DNA of 64,000 bases, taken from positions 186,001-250,000 of the forward strand of contig NZ_BPQO01000003.1 in the NCBI RefSeq assembly GCF_022179285.1, read 5' to 3'. Both the position numbers and the translations under genes were made by a program. The DNA comes from Methylobacterium hispanicum. GTDB lineage: Bacteria > Pseudomonadota > Alphaproteobacteria > Rhizobiales > Beijerinckiaceae. Below the pieces are notes generated by a model that was not told the DNA's origin, made no database searches, and saw nothing but the letters and a program-made list of their open reading frames with translations. Every line of letters starts with the position of its first letter. Within the stretch, counting starts at the first letter, position 1. Positions 1-7,603 of the stretch are shown here, one piece after another.

Positions 1-1
1 C

Positions 2-382
2 GTGCTCGGCTTCGCGGAGTTCGCCGACGCTGCCTATCGCCGCTTCGACGAGATGGCCCAGCTGATCGTCGCCGACATCCACGCGACCGAGACCGGCCGG
101 GACCGCGACTGGCTCGACGCGCGGCTCCGGGAGGACGATCCGGACCTGCGCGGCGGCCGGCGCTACGTCGACTCGCCCCGCCACGCCACCTACGTCCACA
201 CCGAGACCTTCCGGACCGAGATGGCGCGCCTGCGCCGACGGCTCGGCTGGCCGGACCTCGACGACGCGTCGTTCGAGCATCTCCGCGCCGGCACCGTGCA
301 GGCGCCCGCGCCGCGTCCGGATCCGGCAGGGGGTTCGGCCGCGGATGCCGGTCGCGCGCGCGCCGCCGACGCGGCGGAATGA
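2..382 (+). CDS. C-terminal part of an unrecognised protein (partial at the window start)
   Basis: Open frame of about 126 residues from the left edge to a TGA at 380-382. The gene probably begins upstream, although a GTG at position 2 cannot be excluded as a start. The visible part is charged and helical-looking, with a stretch of mixed Arg/Asp/Glu residues (RYVDSPRHATYVHTETF in the middle) followed by a Pro/Ala-rich, likely disordered tail of about 30 residues. There is no membrane segment or motif that I can assign to a family. Codon use is the same high-GC type as the neighbours, which supports real coding. Function unknown. Confidence 0.5.
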   Translation: MLGFAEFADAAYRRFDEMAQLIVADIHATETGRDRDWLDARLREDDPDLRGGRRYVDSPRHATYVHTETFRTEMARLRRRLGWPDLDDASFEHLRAGTVQAPAPRPDPAGGSAADAGRARAADAAE

Positions 383-622
383 GAGGTGCCCGCAACGGCG
401 GGCTCGCGCGGCGCCGCGCCCGGGGACCGTCGAGGCCGAGACCGCGTTCGGTCACGCTCCCAACCCCCGGCAGGGGCGACCGAGATCAGACGAGCGCCGC
501 AACTTGCGCGGTATTTGTGAAGGATTGGCAATCTAAAATCGAAATAGATCAAGCTTGACGGGAATGCTCCGCGCTATTATTCCGTGACGATAGTAATAAA
601 CGACAATGCTGGGGGAAAATCG
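383..622. promoter_or_regulatory. Leader and promoter region of the autotransporter gene
   Basis: The last 110 bases before the autotransporter start become clearly AT-rich (about 510-610), unlike the GC-rich DNA on both sides, which suggests the promoter lies here. A TATTAT at 574-579 is a possible -10 box, but no convincing -35 partner is visible. A purine-rich GGGGGAAA at 611-618 is a plausible ribosome binding site for the ATG at 623. Confidence 0.35.
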
Positions 623-2503
623 ATGGCACGCGTTGCCAAATCATCGCTGCGCGGGGCGCGGATCGCGACCTGCGCCGGGGGCATGGTGCTGGCCATCTCC
701 CACGGCGCGGTCGCGCAGGGCGTGTCCCGGCTGGTCGTCTTCGGCGACAGCTACGCCGATACCGGAAATCAGGTCCGCCTGTCGGGCATGCCCCTGCCGC
801 CGATCTACGTGAACGGCCGTTTCTCCAACGGGGCGAACTTCGTCGATGGCTTGCAGGCATCGTACGGGCTGCCGGACACGGCGGTCGTCAACTACGCGGT
901 CGGCGGCGCCAAGACCGACGCCACCAACGTCGTGCCGGGATTGCCGGGCCTGACCCAGCAGGTCTCCGCCTTCCGGAGCACGGGCGGCCGCTTCGGCCCG
1001 GGCGATCTCGCGGTGATCAACATCGGCGGCAACGACCTGATCTACCCGTCCGCCGGGGGCATCACCGCCGCGCAGGCGGTGCCGCTGGGGCAGGCCGTGG
1101 CCGCCAACGCGGTGGGCAACGTCGCCCCGCTCGTCGCCGCCGGCGCGCGGACGATCGTGTTCAATGCCTTCAGCAGCCTCTCCCCCCTGCCGGTGGTCGC
1201 CGCCTCCGGCAACGCCGCGGCGGGCGACGTGCTCGCGCGAAGCTACTTCAACGGCCTCCAGGAGGGACTCGCCCCCTTCGCCCAGGCCGGCACGCGGATC
1301 TTCCTGCTCGACAACGGCCTCATCGGGCAGCTCGTGCAGGCCAATCCCGGTCGCTACGGCTTCGCGAACGTCACGGTGCCCTGCACGGCGGTCGCGGCGT
1401 GCATCGGCGGCTCCCGGGCCGTGCAGAACACCTTCCTGTCCTACGACGGCGTCCACCTCACCGAGGCCGGCTACCTGAACCTCGCCCGCTACATGGTCAA
1501 CGTGCTGGCGGCGCCGAACGGGATCGCGGCGCAGGCCGAGATCGGGCAGATCAGCACGACGAGCTTCGGCGCCACGCTGCTGCAGCGCCTCGACGCGATG
1601 CGTCTCTTCCCGCAGGTCCCGGGCGCGGCCGAGGCCGCGGCCGGCATGCCCGTTCCCGGGGCGGCGCCGAGCCCGGTGATCGTCTGGGGTCAGGCGACCT
1701 ACGCGGGCGGCACCGTCGGCACGCGCGGCTACGCCACCGGCTTCGACTACGACAGCCCCGGCGGCATGGTCGGCATCGAGGCGACGCCCGCGCGCGGCGC
1801 CCGGTTCGGCCTGGCGTTCAACTACCTGAACCCGGATGCCCGGCTCCGCGACGGCGGCGGCAGCATCCGGGCGGACGCCTTCCAGTTCGCCACCTACGGC
1901 TCCTATACGGGCACCAACCTGTTCGGCGACGCCGCCGTGGTCTACGGCCGTCACGACTACGCGATCGAGCGGCCCGGCGTCATCGATCAGCTCAGCGCGC
2001 GCACCACCGGCAACGGCGTCGCCGTGGTGGCGAAGGGCGGCTACCTGTTCGACGACTGGAACGGCTGGCGCGTCGGCCCGATCGTGGGTCTCGGCTACGC
2101 CAACACCCGGGTCAACGGCTACACGGAGCGCGGCGACCCCGGGCTGACGCAGTCGGTGCGCGACACGGGCTTCGACACCCTGGTCGGCCGGGCCGGCGCC
2201 CAGATCCGCACCGTGCCCCTCGCCGTCGCGGGCAGCCTCGTCACCGGCTTCCTGAACGTGACGGCCGAGCACCAGTTCCTCGACGGCAACCGCATCCTGG
2301 TGACGACCCTGACCGCGACGCCGCTCCTGCCGATCCAGACGCCGCTCGGCGGCCTCGGACGCGGCGTCTACGGCCAGGTCGAGGGCGGGCTCCGGGCCGA
2401 TCTCTCGGCGAATGTCAGCGCGACGCTGACCGGGGCCACGACCTTCGCCCGCACCGGCGGCGACGCCTTCGCGGTGAGCGGCGGCCTGACCCTGCGCTAC
2501 TGA
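623..2503 (+). CDS. GDSL-family esterase/lipase autotransporter
   Basis: Secreted surface hydrolase of the type Va autotransporter class, about 626 aa. Residues 1-32 form a signal peptide ending near AVAQG. The passenger carries the SGNH/GDSL hydrolase blocks: GDSYADTGN with the nucleophile Ser near residue 43, GGND near 134, and DGVHLTEAGY near 275 with the catalytic Asp and His. From about residue 360 to the end there is an autotransporter beta-barrel pattern of alternating aromatic strands ending in a C-terminal LRY, the usual terminal aromatic. I chose ATG 623 because GGGGGAAA lies 5-12 bases upstream; an in-frame ATG at 584 has no ribosome site. Homologues (EstA/EstP type) cleave lipid or ester substrates at the cell surface; the substrate here is not known. 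Confidence 0.88.
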   Translation: MARVAKSSLRGARIATCAGGMVLAISHGAVAQGVSRLVVFGDSYADTGNQVRLSGMPLPPIYVNGRFSNGANFVDGLQASYGLPDTAVVNYAVGGAKTDATNVVPGLPGLTQQVSAFRSTGGRFGPGDLAVINIGGNDLIYPSAGGITAAQAVPLGQAVAANAVGNVAPLVAAGARTIVFNAFSSLSPLPVVAASGNAAAGDVLARSYFNGLQEGLAPFAQAGTRIFLLDNGLIGQLVQANPGRYGFANVTVPCTAVAACIGGSRAVQNTFLSYDGVHLTEAGYLNLARYMVNVLAAPNGIAAQAEIGQISTTSFGATLLQRLDAMRLFPQVPGAAEAAAGMPVPGAAPSPVIVWGQATYAGGTVGTRGYATGFDYDSPGGMVGIEATPARGARFGLAFNYLNPDARLRDGGGSIRADAFQFATYGSYTGTNLFGDAAVVYGRHDYAIERPGVIDQLSARTTGNGVAVVAKGGYLFDDWNGWRVGPIVGLGYANTRVNGYTERGDPGLTQSVRDTGFDTLVGRAGAQIRTVPLAVAGSLVTGFLNVTAEHQFLDGNRILVTTLTATPLLPIQTPLGGLGRGVYGQVEGGLRADLSANVSATLTGATTFARTGGDAFAVSGGLTLRY

Positions 2504-2739
2504 CCCGGTCGCGGGCGTCGCGGGCAATCGCGGCCCGCGGCGCCCGCGCGATCGGCGTTCCCCGGTCTTCGGCGGTCGCCCCCCGCTTATCCGGCGCGCG
2601 AGGCGGACCCGCCCCCTTCCCCGGAGATGCCCGCCCCATCGCGGGGCCTGAGCGCCCGCGGGCGGCCGCACGCGGCGATCATTCGGTCATCGGGGTCCGG
2701 CCGGATAGGCCGCCCCGGCATCGACGGCCGATCGGGGCG

Positions 2740-3963
2740 TCAGCCGGCTCCGACCAGCAGGCATGTCGGGCTTCCGGTCCGGGCGACCGGCGAGGGTTCG
2801 AGCAGGCGGCCGCTGTCGGGATCGCGCGCGAAGCTGACGACCCCGTCGCTGTCCTCGTTGGCGACGAGGACACGGTCCGCCGAGGGATCGAGCGTGAAGA
2901 AGCGCGGCGTCCTGCCCGCGGCGTCGGTCCAGCCCACCGGCGCCAGGCGTCCGGTCGCCGCATCGACCGCGAAGGCCGCGATGGATTCGTGCCCGCGGTT
3001 GCTGGCGTAGACGAAGCGGCCGTCGCGCGCGATCTCGATCTCGGAGGCGCGACTGAAGCCGACGAACGTGTCCGGAAGCGCGGAGATTTCCTGGTGCGGC
3101 GTGATCGCCCCGGTATCGGGTGCGTACGCGCAGGCCATCACCGTCGAGGACAACTCGTTCAGGACGAAGACGAAGGGCAGCGTCGGATGGAAGGCGAGAT
3201 GCCTCGGCCCGGCTCCCTCCCGCGCCGCCGCGGGCGGCGCGCCGGACGGATGCAGCCGTCCGGCCTCGTCGAGGCGGAAGGTCGATACGAGATCGAGCCC
3301 CTTGTCGGGAACCGCGAGGAAGCGGCCGGCGGGGTCGAACACCACCTGATGCGGCTTCGCGAAGGGCTGCTCGGTCCGATGCGGTCCGATCCGCCCCGTC
3401 AACGGGTGGTGATCGACGACCTCGCCCAACGCGCCGTCCGCGCCGATGGCCAGAACCGCGAGGCTCGACACGTGGGGGCCGACCGTGAGGTGATTGGCGA
3501 CGACGAGATGGCGGCCCGACGGCGCGACGACGAGGTGCACCGGGTTCTTCCCGCGGCAGCCGACGCGGTTGATGAAGGTCAGCCGTCCGTCCCGCGCATC
3601 CACGCGGAAGCTGCTCACGTCGCTCCCGTCGCCGTGCACGGTGTAGAGCGTCCGCCGCGCGTGGTCGAAGGCCAGGAACGACGGGTTCACCAGGCCGTCG
3701 AGGCGCTGGATCTCTTCCCAGGCCGCGCCGTCGTCGGGCGCGCGGTACACCGTGATCCCGTCGCCGCGCGCGTTGCGCTCGCGGGTCGTGCGGCAACCGA
3801 CATAGACGATGCGGGATCGGGTCGGCACGTGGGCGTCCTTCGTCTGCGGCGTGGCGCTGAGATCGCTCGCTCGGGAAACCGCCAGCGCGATGCCCGCGAT
3901 CGTCCGGATCGCGGTCCGACGATCGCACGCGACCTCTCGGACATCGCGACCGTTCGACACCAC
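2740..3963 (-). CDS. Lactonase-family seven-bladed beta-propeller protein (Pgl-like), exported
   Basis: About 407 aa. The N terminus has a twin-arginine-like export signal (RRTAIRTIAGIALA near residues 15-28), then repeated blades with patterns such as FLAFDHARRTLYTVHGDG, HLVVAPSGRHLVVANH and RFVYASNRGHESIAAF that match the lactonase (6-phosphogluconolactonase YbhE-type, PF10282) family. These enzymes hydrolyse sugar-acid lactones, although many members are uncharacterised. The start is a GTG at 3963; GGAGG lies so close that the next GTG (3960) may be the true start. It is divergent from the GntR regulator with 82 bases between them, so the regulator probably controls it. An exported lactonase rather than a cytosolic one would act on extracellular or periplasmic lactones. 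Confidence 0.8.
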   Translation of the reverse strand: MVSNGRDVREVACDRRTAIRTIAGIALAVSRASDLSATPQTKDAHVPTRSRIVYVGCRTTRERNARGDGITVYRAPDDGAAWEEIQRLDGLVNPSFLAFDHARRTLYTVHGDGSDVSSFRVDARDGRLTFINRVGCRGKNPVHLVVAPSGRHLVVANHLTVGPHVSSLAVLAIGADGALGEVVDHHPLTGRIGPHRTEQPFAKPHQVVFDPAGRFLAVPDKGLDLVSTFRLDEAGRLHPSGAPPAAAREGAGPRHLAFHPTLPFVFVLNELSSTVMACAYAPDTGAITPHQEISALPDTFVGFSRASEIEIARDGRFVYASNRGHESIAAFAVDAATGRLAPVGWTDAAGRTPRFFTLDPSADRVLVANEDSDGVVSFARDPDSGRLLEPSPVARTGSPTCLLVGAG

Positions 3964-4045
3964 ATCCTCCCAATTTGACTTTTATGGACTTTAAACACAA
4001 TTCAGGTCGAGCGGCAAGCGCGCGCGCGCTGGACGGGCACCGGAT
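3964..4045. promoter_or_regulatory. Divergent control region between lactonase and GntR genes
   Basis: An 82 bp gap between two divergent starts. The lactonase-proximal half is AT-rich (TTTGACTTTTATGGACTTTAA around 3974-3994), as expected for overlapping promoters and an operator of the adjacent GntR regulator. No clear palindromic GntR operator stands out. Confidence 0.35.
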
Positions 4046-5011
4046 ATGGATGCATCAGACGACGAAACCGCGAAGGCGCCCTTCGAAGCGAAGATGCCAA
4101 GACCCAGTCTCGTCCCCCAGGTGACCGCGCAGATCCTCGATCAGATCCGGGAGGGAAGACTGATCCCGGGGCAGCATCTGCCGAGCCAGACCCTGGCCGA
4201 CAGCCTTCGGGTCTCCCGGGCGCCCATCAACGCCGCGCTCCGGGAACTCGAGAGGAGCGGCGTCGTCCGGTCGGAGCCGAACCGGGGCTACTTCCTCTCC
4301 GACGCGGCGGGCCGGCTGGCCGAGATCGAGCGCTCGAGCCTGCCCGCGGCGGATGCCGAGGACGCGACCTATCTCAAGATCGCGGAGGACCGCCTCGACG
4401 GCAAGCTCGCCGACCGCGTCAGCGAGGCCGAGCTGATGCGGCTCTACGACGTGCCGCGCATCCGGCTGGCCAAGATCCTCTACAGAATTGCCGAGGAGGG
4501 TTGGGCGGAGCGTCTTCCCGGCAACGGTTGGGCGTTCGGTCCGATGCTGAACTCGCGCGACGCCTACGAGCAGGCCTACCAGTTCCGCGCCTCGATCGAG
4601 TGGGAGGCGATGCGGCTGCCAAGCTTCAAGCTCGATGAGCAGGCCTTCAATGCCGCCAGGCAGGAGCAGGAGCGCATCCTGCGCGATCACCTGACGATGT
4701 CGCGGGCCGAGATCTTCCACAGCAACTGCGCCTTTCACGAGATGCTGATAGCTTGTTCGGGGAACGACTTCTTCCTCAGCTCGCTCAAGCGGGTGAACCG
4801 CCTGAGGCGTCTCATCGAGTACCGGATCACGATCGACCGCAGCCGGCTGCCGGTGCAGTCGCGCGAGCACCTCGCGCTTCTCGATCTTCTCGCGAGCGGC
4901 CATCGCGAGGCGGCCGCCGTGTTCCTGCGCCAGCACGTTCTCGGCGCCTGCGCGCTCAAGAGTCCGCAGGTCGGCGGCCTCGGCGGGGATTTGCCTTTAC
5001 GCATCATATAA
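4046..5011 (+). CDS. GntR-family transcriptional regulator with FCD-like ligand domain and two winged helices
   Basis: Cytoplasmic DNA-binding regulator, 321 aa. Residues about 15-80 form a GntR winged helix (ADSLRVSRAPINAALRELER, then RGYFL wing). Residues about 180-310 resemble the all-helical FCD effector domain of the FadR subfamily, with the His-bearing FHEMLIACSGN and EHLALLDLLASG motifs that bind a metal and organic acids. Between them, about residues 110-165, lies what looks like a second winged helix (SEAELMRLYDVPRIRLAKIL followed by GNGWAF), which ordinary FadR/GntR proteins lack. It is divergent from the lactonase gene and upstream of porin, MFS and aconitase-like genes, so it likely controls their use of an organic acid. 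An ATG at 4094 is an alternative start. Confidence 0.85.
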   Translation: MDASDDETAKAPFEAKMPRPSLVPQVTAQILDQIREGRLIPGQHLPSQTLADSLRVSRAPINAALRELERSGVVRSEPNRGYFLSDAAGRLAEIERSSLPAADAEDATYLKIAEDRLDGKLADRVSEAELMRLYDVPRIRLAKILYRIAEEGWAERLPGNGWAFGPMLNSRDAYEQAYQFRASIEWEAMRLPSFKLDEQAFNAARQEQERILRDHLTMSRAEIFHSNCAFHEMLIACSGNDFFLSSLKRVNRLRRLIEYRITIDRSRLPVQSREHLALLDLLASGHREAAAVFLRQHVLGACALKSPQVGGLGGDLPLRII

Positions 5012-5557
5012 TGTAAACCCGGATCCATGTCAGGGTGGTCGCCAGAACCATCCGGCATTGTCCGGGGAGGCAGGGCGATGCGCGCCGATAGAGTGCCGTC
5101 ACGTGGGCGTGTCGCGGTGGGCCGTCCCTTCGCCCGGGCGATGCGCGGGCCCGACAGGCGCGCGATGCGGCCCGGTACCGTCCGACGATCGTGATGCGCC
5201 CCGTCGAGCCCCGGGCGGCCGGCAGGGCCGGCGTCGGGCTCGGGTCCATCCCCATCGCGGCCTTCGCCCATCGCGGCCTTCGGCGCGGCTCCCGCCGTGC
5301 GCGGTGACGCGCCGGTCTCGGGCTGAGGCAAAATTACAACATTTCTGTATTCGTAATTTTGTCGGCCCGGAGAGAGCTGATTTTATAGCCACATCGTCTT
5401 GATTGGCTGTATCGAATCAAATCAAAATCCTGAAGAAGATCAATGTTCTTCCGAATGTGCGTCGTCAGCGCCGACGCGTGCATCCGACAACTGTGTCTGG
5501 GGAGCGGTTGGCCGAACCGTGAGACGCGGGCGGCTGACGACTGGAGGGTTTGACGTG
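5012..5557. other. 546 bp intergenic region upstream of the porin gene
   Basis: GC-rich and featureless to about 5320, then AT-rich to about 5460. The AT-rich part contains a 9 bp inverted repeat, CAAAATTAC at 5329-5337 and GTAATTTTG at 5353-5361, with a 15 bp centre: a possible operator or leader hairpin. The decamer ATATAATGTA at 5006-5015 spans the GntR stop and recurs at 7529-7538 before the MFS gene. The porin promoter is presumably between 5340 and 5540. No gene is supported here. Confidence 0.4.
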
Positions 5558-7216
5558 ATGAAGACCAAGCGGATCCTGCTCGGGTCGGTGGCAGTTCTTG
5601 GGGTGAGCGGTGCCTATGCGGCGGATCTGCCGACGAAGAAGGCGGTGCCGATCGAGTATGTCCGCATCTGCACCACCTACGGTGCCGGCTTCTTCTACAT
5701 CCCGGGTACCGATACCTGCCTGCGCCTGTCGGGCCGCGCGCGGTTCGAGTACGGGGTCCAGGGGCCCTACAACCGGAATCCCGGCACGGCGACCGGCGTC
5801 GGGAGCGGCGATTACAGCGGCTACCGGGGCCTCGCCCGCATCAACCTCGATGCCAGGACCAAGACCGACTACGGGACGCTGCGCGCCTTCCTCCGCCTCG
5901 AGGCGGCGAGCCGCACCGGCATCCCGACCTTCCACTCGACGACGCAGATCCGCATCGGCAACGCCTATTCGGGCACCGGCGTCGACGCCTTCGGCCGCGT
6001 GCAGCAATACTTCAACACGGACAAGGCCTTCGTGCAGTTCGCCGGCTTCACGGCGGGCCGTGCGTCCTCGTTCTTCGACTTCTACGCCCACGACTTCGAG
6101 ATGATCGGTGCGACCGCCGGCTCGGACGCGGCCTCCACCAACCTCGTGGCCTACACCGCCACCCTCGGCAACGGCTTCTCGGCGACCCTCTCGATGGAGG
6201 ATCCGAGCTTCCGCCGCACGCCGATCTTCTCGGCCCAGGCCGCGGCGGTGACCGCGGCGGCGGCCGGAAACTCGACGGCCGGCATCTTCGCGCAGACCAA
6301 CTCCCTGACCCCGATCTTCGTCGGCTACTCCGCGGACGGTCTGCCGACCGGCGTCGGCTTCGTCGATCTGATCGAGCGCAACCGCATGCCCGACTTCGTC
6401 GGCGTCCTGCGCTACGACCAGCCCTGGGGCTCGGCCCAGATCTCGGCCGCCGTGCACGAGCTGAACGTCGGCAACGCCGCCCTGGGCACCTTCGTCGGCA
6501 CGAATCTCGGCGCCGCCCTCAGCAACACGAACCAGCGCGGCATCGGCCGGACGCCCACCGAGTACGGGTGGGCGGTCCAGGGCGGCGTGAAGATCAACCT
6601 GCCCTTCATCGCGCCGGGCGACACCCTCTACCTCCAGGGCGCCTACGCCAACGGCGCGCAGCTCTACGCCGGCGTGTCGGCGCAGCCGGGCTCCTACATC
6701 CAGGCCGTGGCGGGCATCCAGGGCGCCGGATTCACGCCGTTCTTCACCGACGCCGTGCTGAACCCGTTCACGAACAAGATGGCGCTGAGCGAGAGCTTCT
6801 CGGTGGTCGCCTCCCTGCTGCACTACTGGACGCCGCAGTGGCGCTCGGCCTTCTACGGATCCTACGGCGAGAACAGCTTCGCCGCGGGCGCCCGCTTCGC
6901 GCAAGGGTCGTTCTTCGGGCTGCTCGGCACGGGCCCCGGCGTGCCGGGCAGCCGCTACTACCAGCTCAACAATATCCTGCGGGACAACTACCAGATCATC
7001 ACCGGTGCGAGCTTGATCTGGTCGCCAGTCAAGGACCTCGATATCGGCGTGGAGGGCGCCTACTTCCAGTACGGCGTGACCAGCGGACGGGTGCTCGACC
7101 TGAACAAGTTGCCCGGGCAGAACCCGGCCTACGTCAACAACCTGGCCAATCCGGTCCGCACGATCACGAACGTCGACGCCTTCCAGGCGCGCATGCGGGT
7201 CCAGAGGGACTTCTAG
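5558..7216 (+). CDS. Outer-membrane porin of the alphaproteobacterial Omp2 (porin_2) type
   Basis: General outer-membrane channel, about 552 aa. The signal peptide runs MKTKRILLGSVAVLGVSGAYA, with cleavage before ADLPTKK. The mature start (ADLP..KK, then YVRICTTYGAGFFYIPG and CLRLSGRARFEYG with two Cys) is the hallmark of the Rhizobiales/Brucella Omp2 family. The rest alternates beta strands and Gly/Asn-rich loops and ends in a terminal Phe (RVQRDF), the usual outer-membrane signature. GGAGGG at 5543-5548 supports initiation at GTG 5555 or ATG 5558; the longer frame from 5399 would put a hydrophilic stretch before the signal peptide. It is longer than the usual 450-530 aa, because of extended loops. 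Its place between a regulator and a transporter may mean substrate-linked expression. Confidence 0.9.
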   Translation: MKTKRILLGSVAVLGVSGAYAADLPTKKAVPIEYVRICTTYGAGFFYIPGTDTCLRLSGRARFEYGVQGPYNRNPGTATGVGSGDYSGYRGLARINLDARTKTDYGTLRAFLRLEAASRTGIPTFHSTTQIRIGNAYSGTGVDAFGRVQQYFNTDKAFVQFAGFTAGRASSFFDFYAHDFEMIGATAGSDAASTNLVAYTATLGNGFSATLSMEDPSFRRTPIFSAQAAAVTAAAAGNSTAGIFAQTNSLTPIFVGYSADGLPTGVGFVDLIERNRMPDFVGVLRYDQPWGSAQISAAVHELNVGNAALGTFVGTNLGAALSNTNQRGIGRTPTEYGWAVQGGVKINLPFIAPGDTLYLQGAYANGAQLYAGVSAQPGSYIQAVAGIQGAGFTPFFTDAVLNPFTNKMALSESFSVVASLLHYWTPQWRSAFYGSYGENSFAAGARFAQGSFFGLLGTGPGVPGSRYYQLNNILRDNYQIITGASLIWSPVKDLDIGVEGAYFQYGVTSGRVLDLNKLPGQNPAYVNNLANPVRTITNVDAFQARMRVQRDF

Positions 7217-7220
7217 AGCG

Positions 7221-7257
7221 CTCTCGCGCCGAAGCGGACGCCGGTTCGGCGCGAGAG
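7221..7257 (+). terminator. Strong hairpin after the porin gene
   Basis: Perfect 13 bp inverted repeat: CTCTCGCGCCGAA at 7221-7233, an 11 base loop, and TTCGGCGCGAGAG at 7245-7257. It begins four bases after the porin stop. No T tract follows, so it may act as a Rho-independent-like terminator or as an mRNA 3' stabiliser. Confidence 0.6.
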
Positions 7258-7277
7258 AGCGCGTCCAGACAAGAGGT

Positions 7278-7318
7278 TGGAGCCGTTCCCGATCGCAACG
7301 CGATCGGGAACGGCTCCA
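7278..7318. repeat. 41 bp near-perfect palindrome (19 bp arms, 3 bp loop)
   Basis: Arms 7278-7296 and 7300-7318 are exact reverse complements (arm begins TGGAGCCGTTCCCGATCGC) with the loop AAC. This is too long and regular for a normal operator. It looks like a dispersed intergenic palindrome of the REP class that is common in methylobacterial genomes; only one copy occurs in this window. It lies 20 bases after the porin terminator hairpin. Confidence 0.6.
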
Positions 7319-7603
7319 GCCGCGCCCCGTGGGCGGGGGACCCGGTTCGCCGGCCTGGCCGGTTCTACCGATGTGGATTTCATATCAAGAAAAGACATTC
7401 GGACTTCGCGCGGGTCGGGGCGGCGGATTCTGTCCAACGGACGGCTCCGAAGTTTGCGCAAGGCGAGGGCGGAGCGTGGCGCGCGAATGCAAGCGCGGAC
7501 GGCGCGCCCTCGATTGCATTTAAAGACTATATAATGTAGATACCGCGACACCGGGATGGGCCACTCAGAGCCCAGAGCAGCGACCCGCAGCCGGGAGGAG
7601 ACG

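Larger units (their letters stand above)
7217..7603. other. 387 bp intergenic region between porin and MFS genes
   Basis: Holds the two hairpins listed separately, then a moderately AT-rich tail with TATAAT at 7530-7535 inside the decamer ATATAATGTA shared with 5006-5015. No well-spaced -35 box accompanies it. GGGAGGAG at 7593-7600 is the ribosome binding site of the MFS gene. No ORF is supported. Confidence 0.4.

Noticed and set aside
641-2671. Long open frame antisense to the autotransporter (and similar antisense frames over purD, mqo, flhA, flgK, fliI)
   Set aside because: Typical shadow of high-GC codon bias: Arg/Gly/Asp/Ala-rich, no recognisable motifs, and no ribosome site. The plus- or minus-strand partners have clear family motifs.
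5399-5557. Upstream extension of the porin frame
   Set aside because: It would place 50 hydrophilic residues before a clear signal peptide. GGAGGG at 5543-5548 marks the start at 5555/5558.
7530-7535. TATAAT as the MFS promoter -10 box
   Set aside because: No -35 element at 16-18 bases, and the same decamer lies at the end of gntR, so this is not a safe call. Listed only as a shared decamer.
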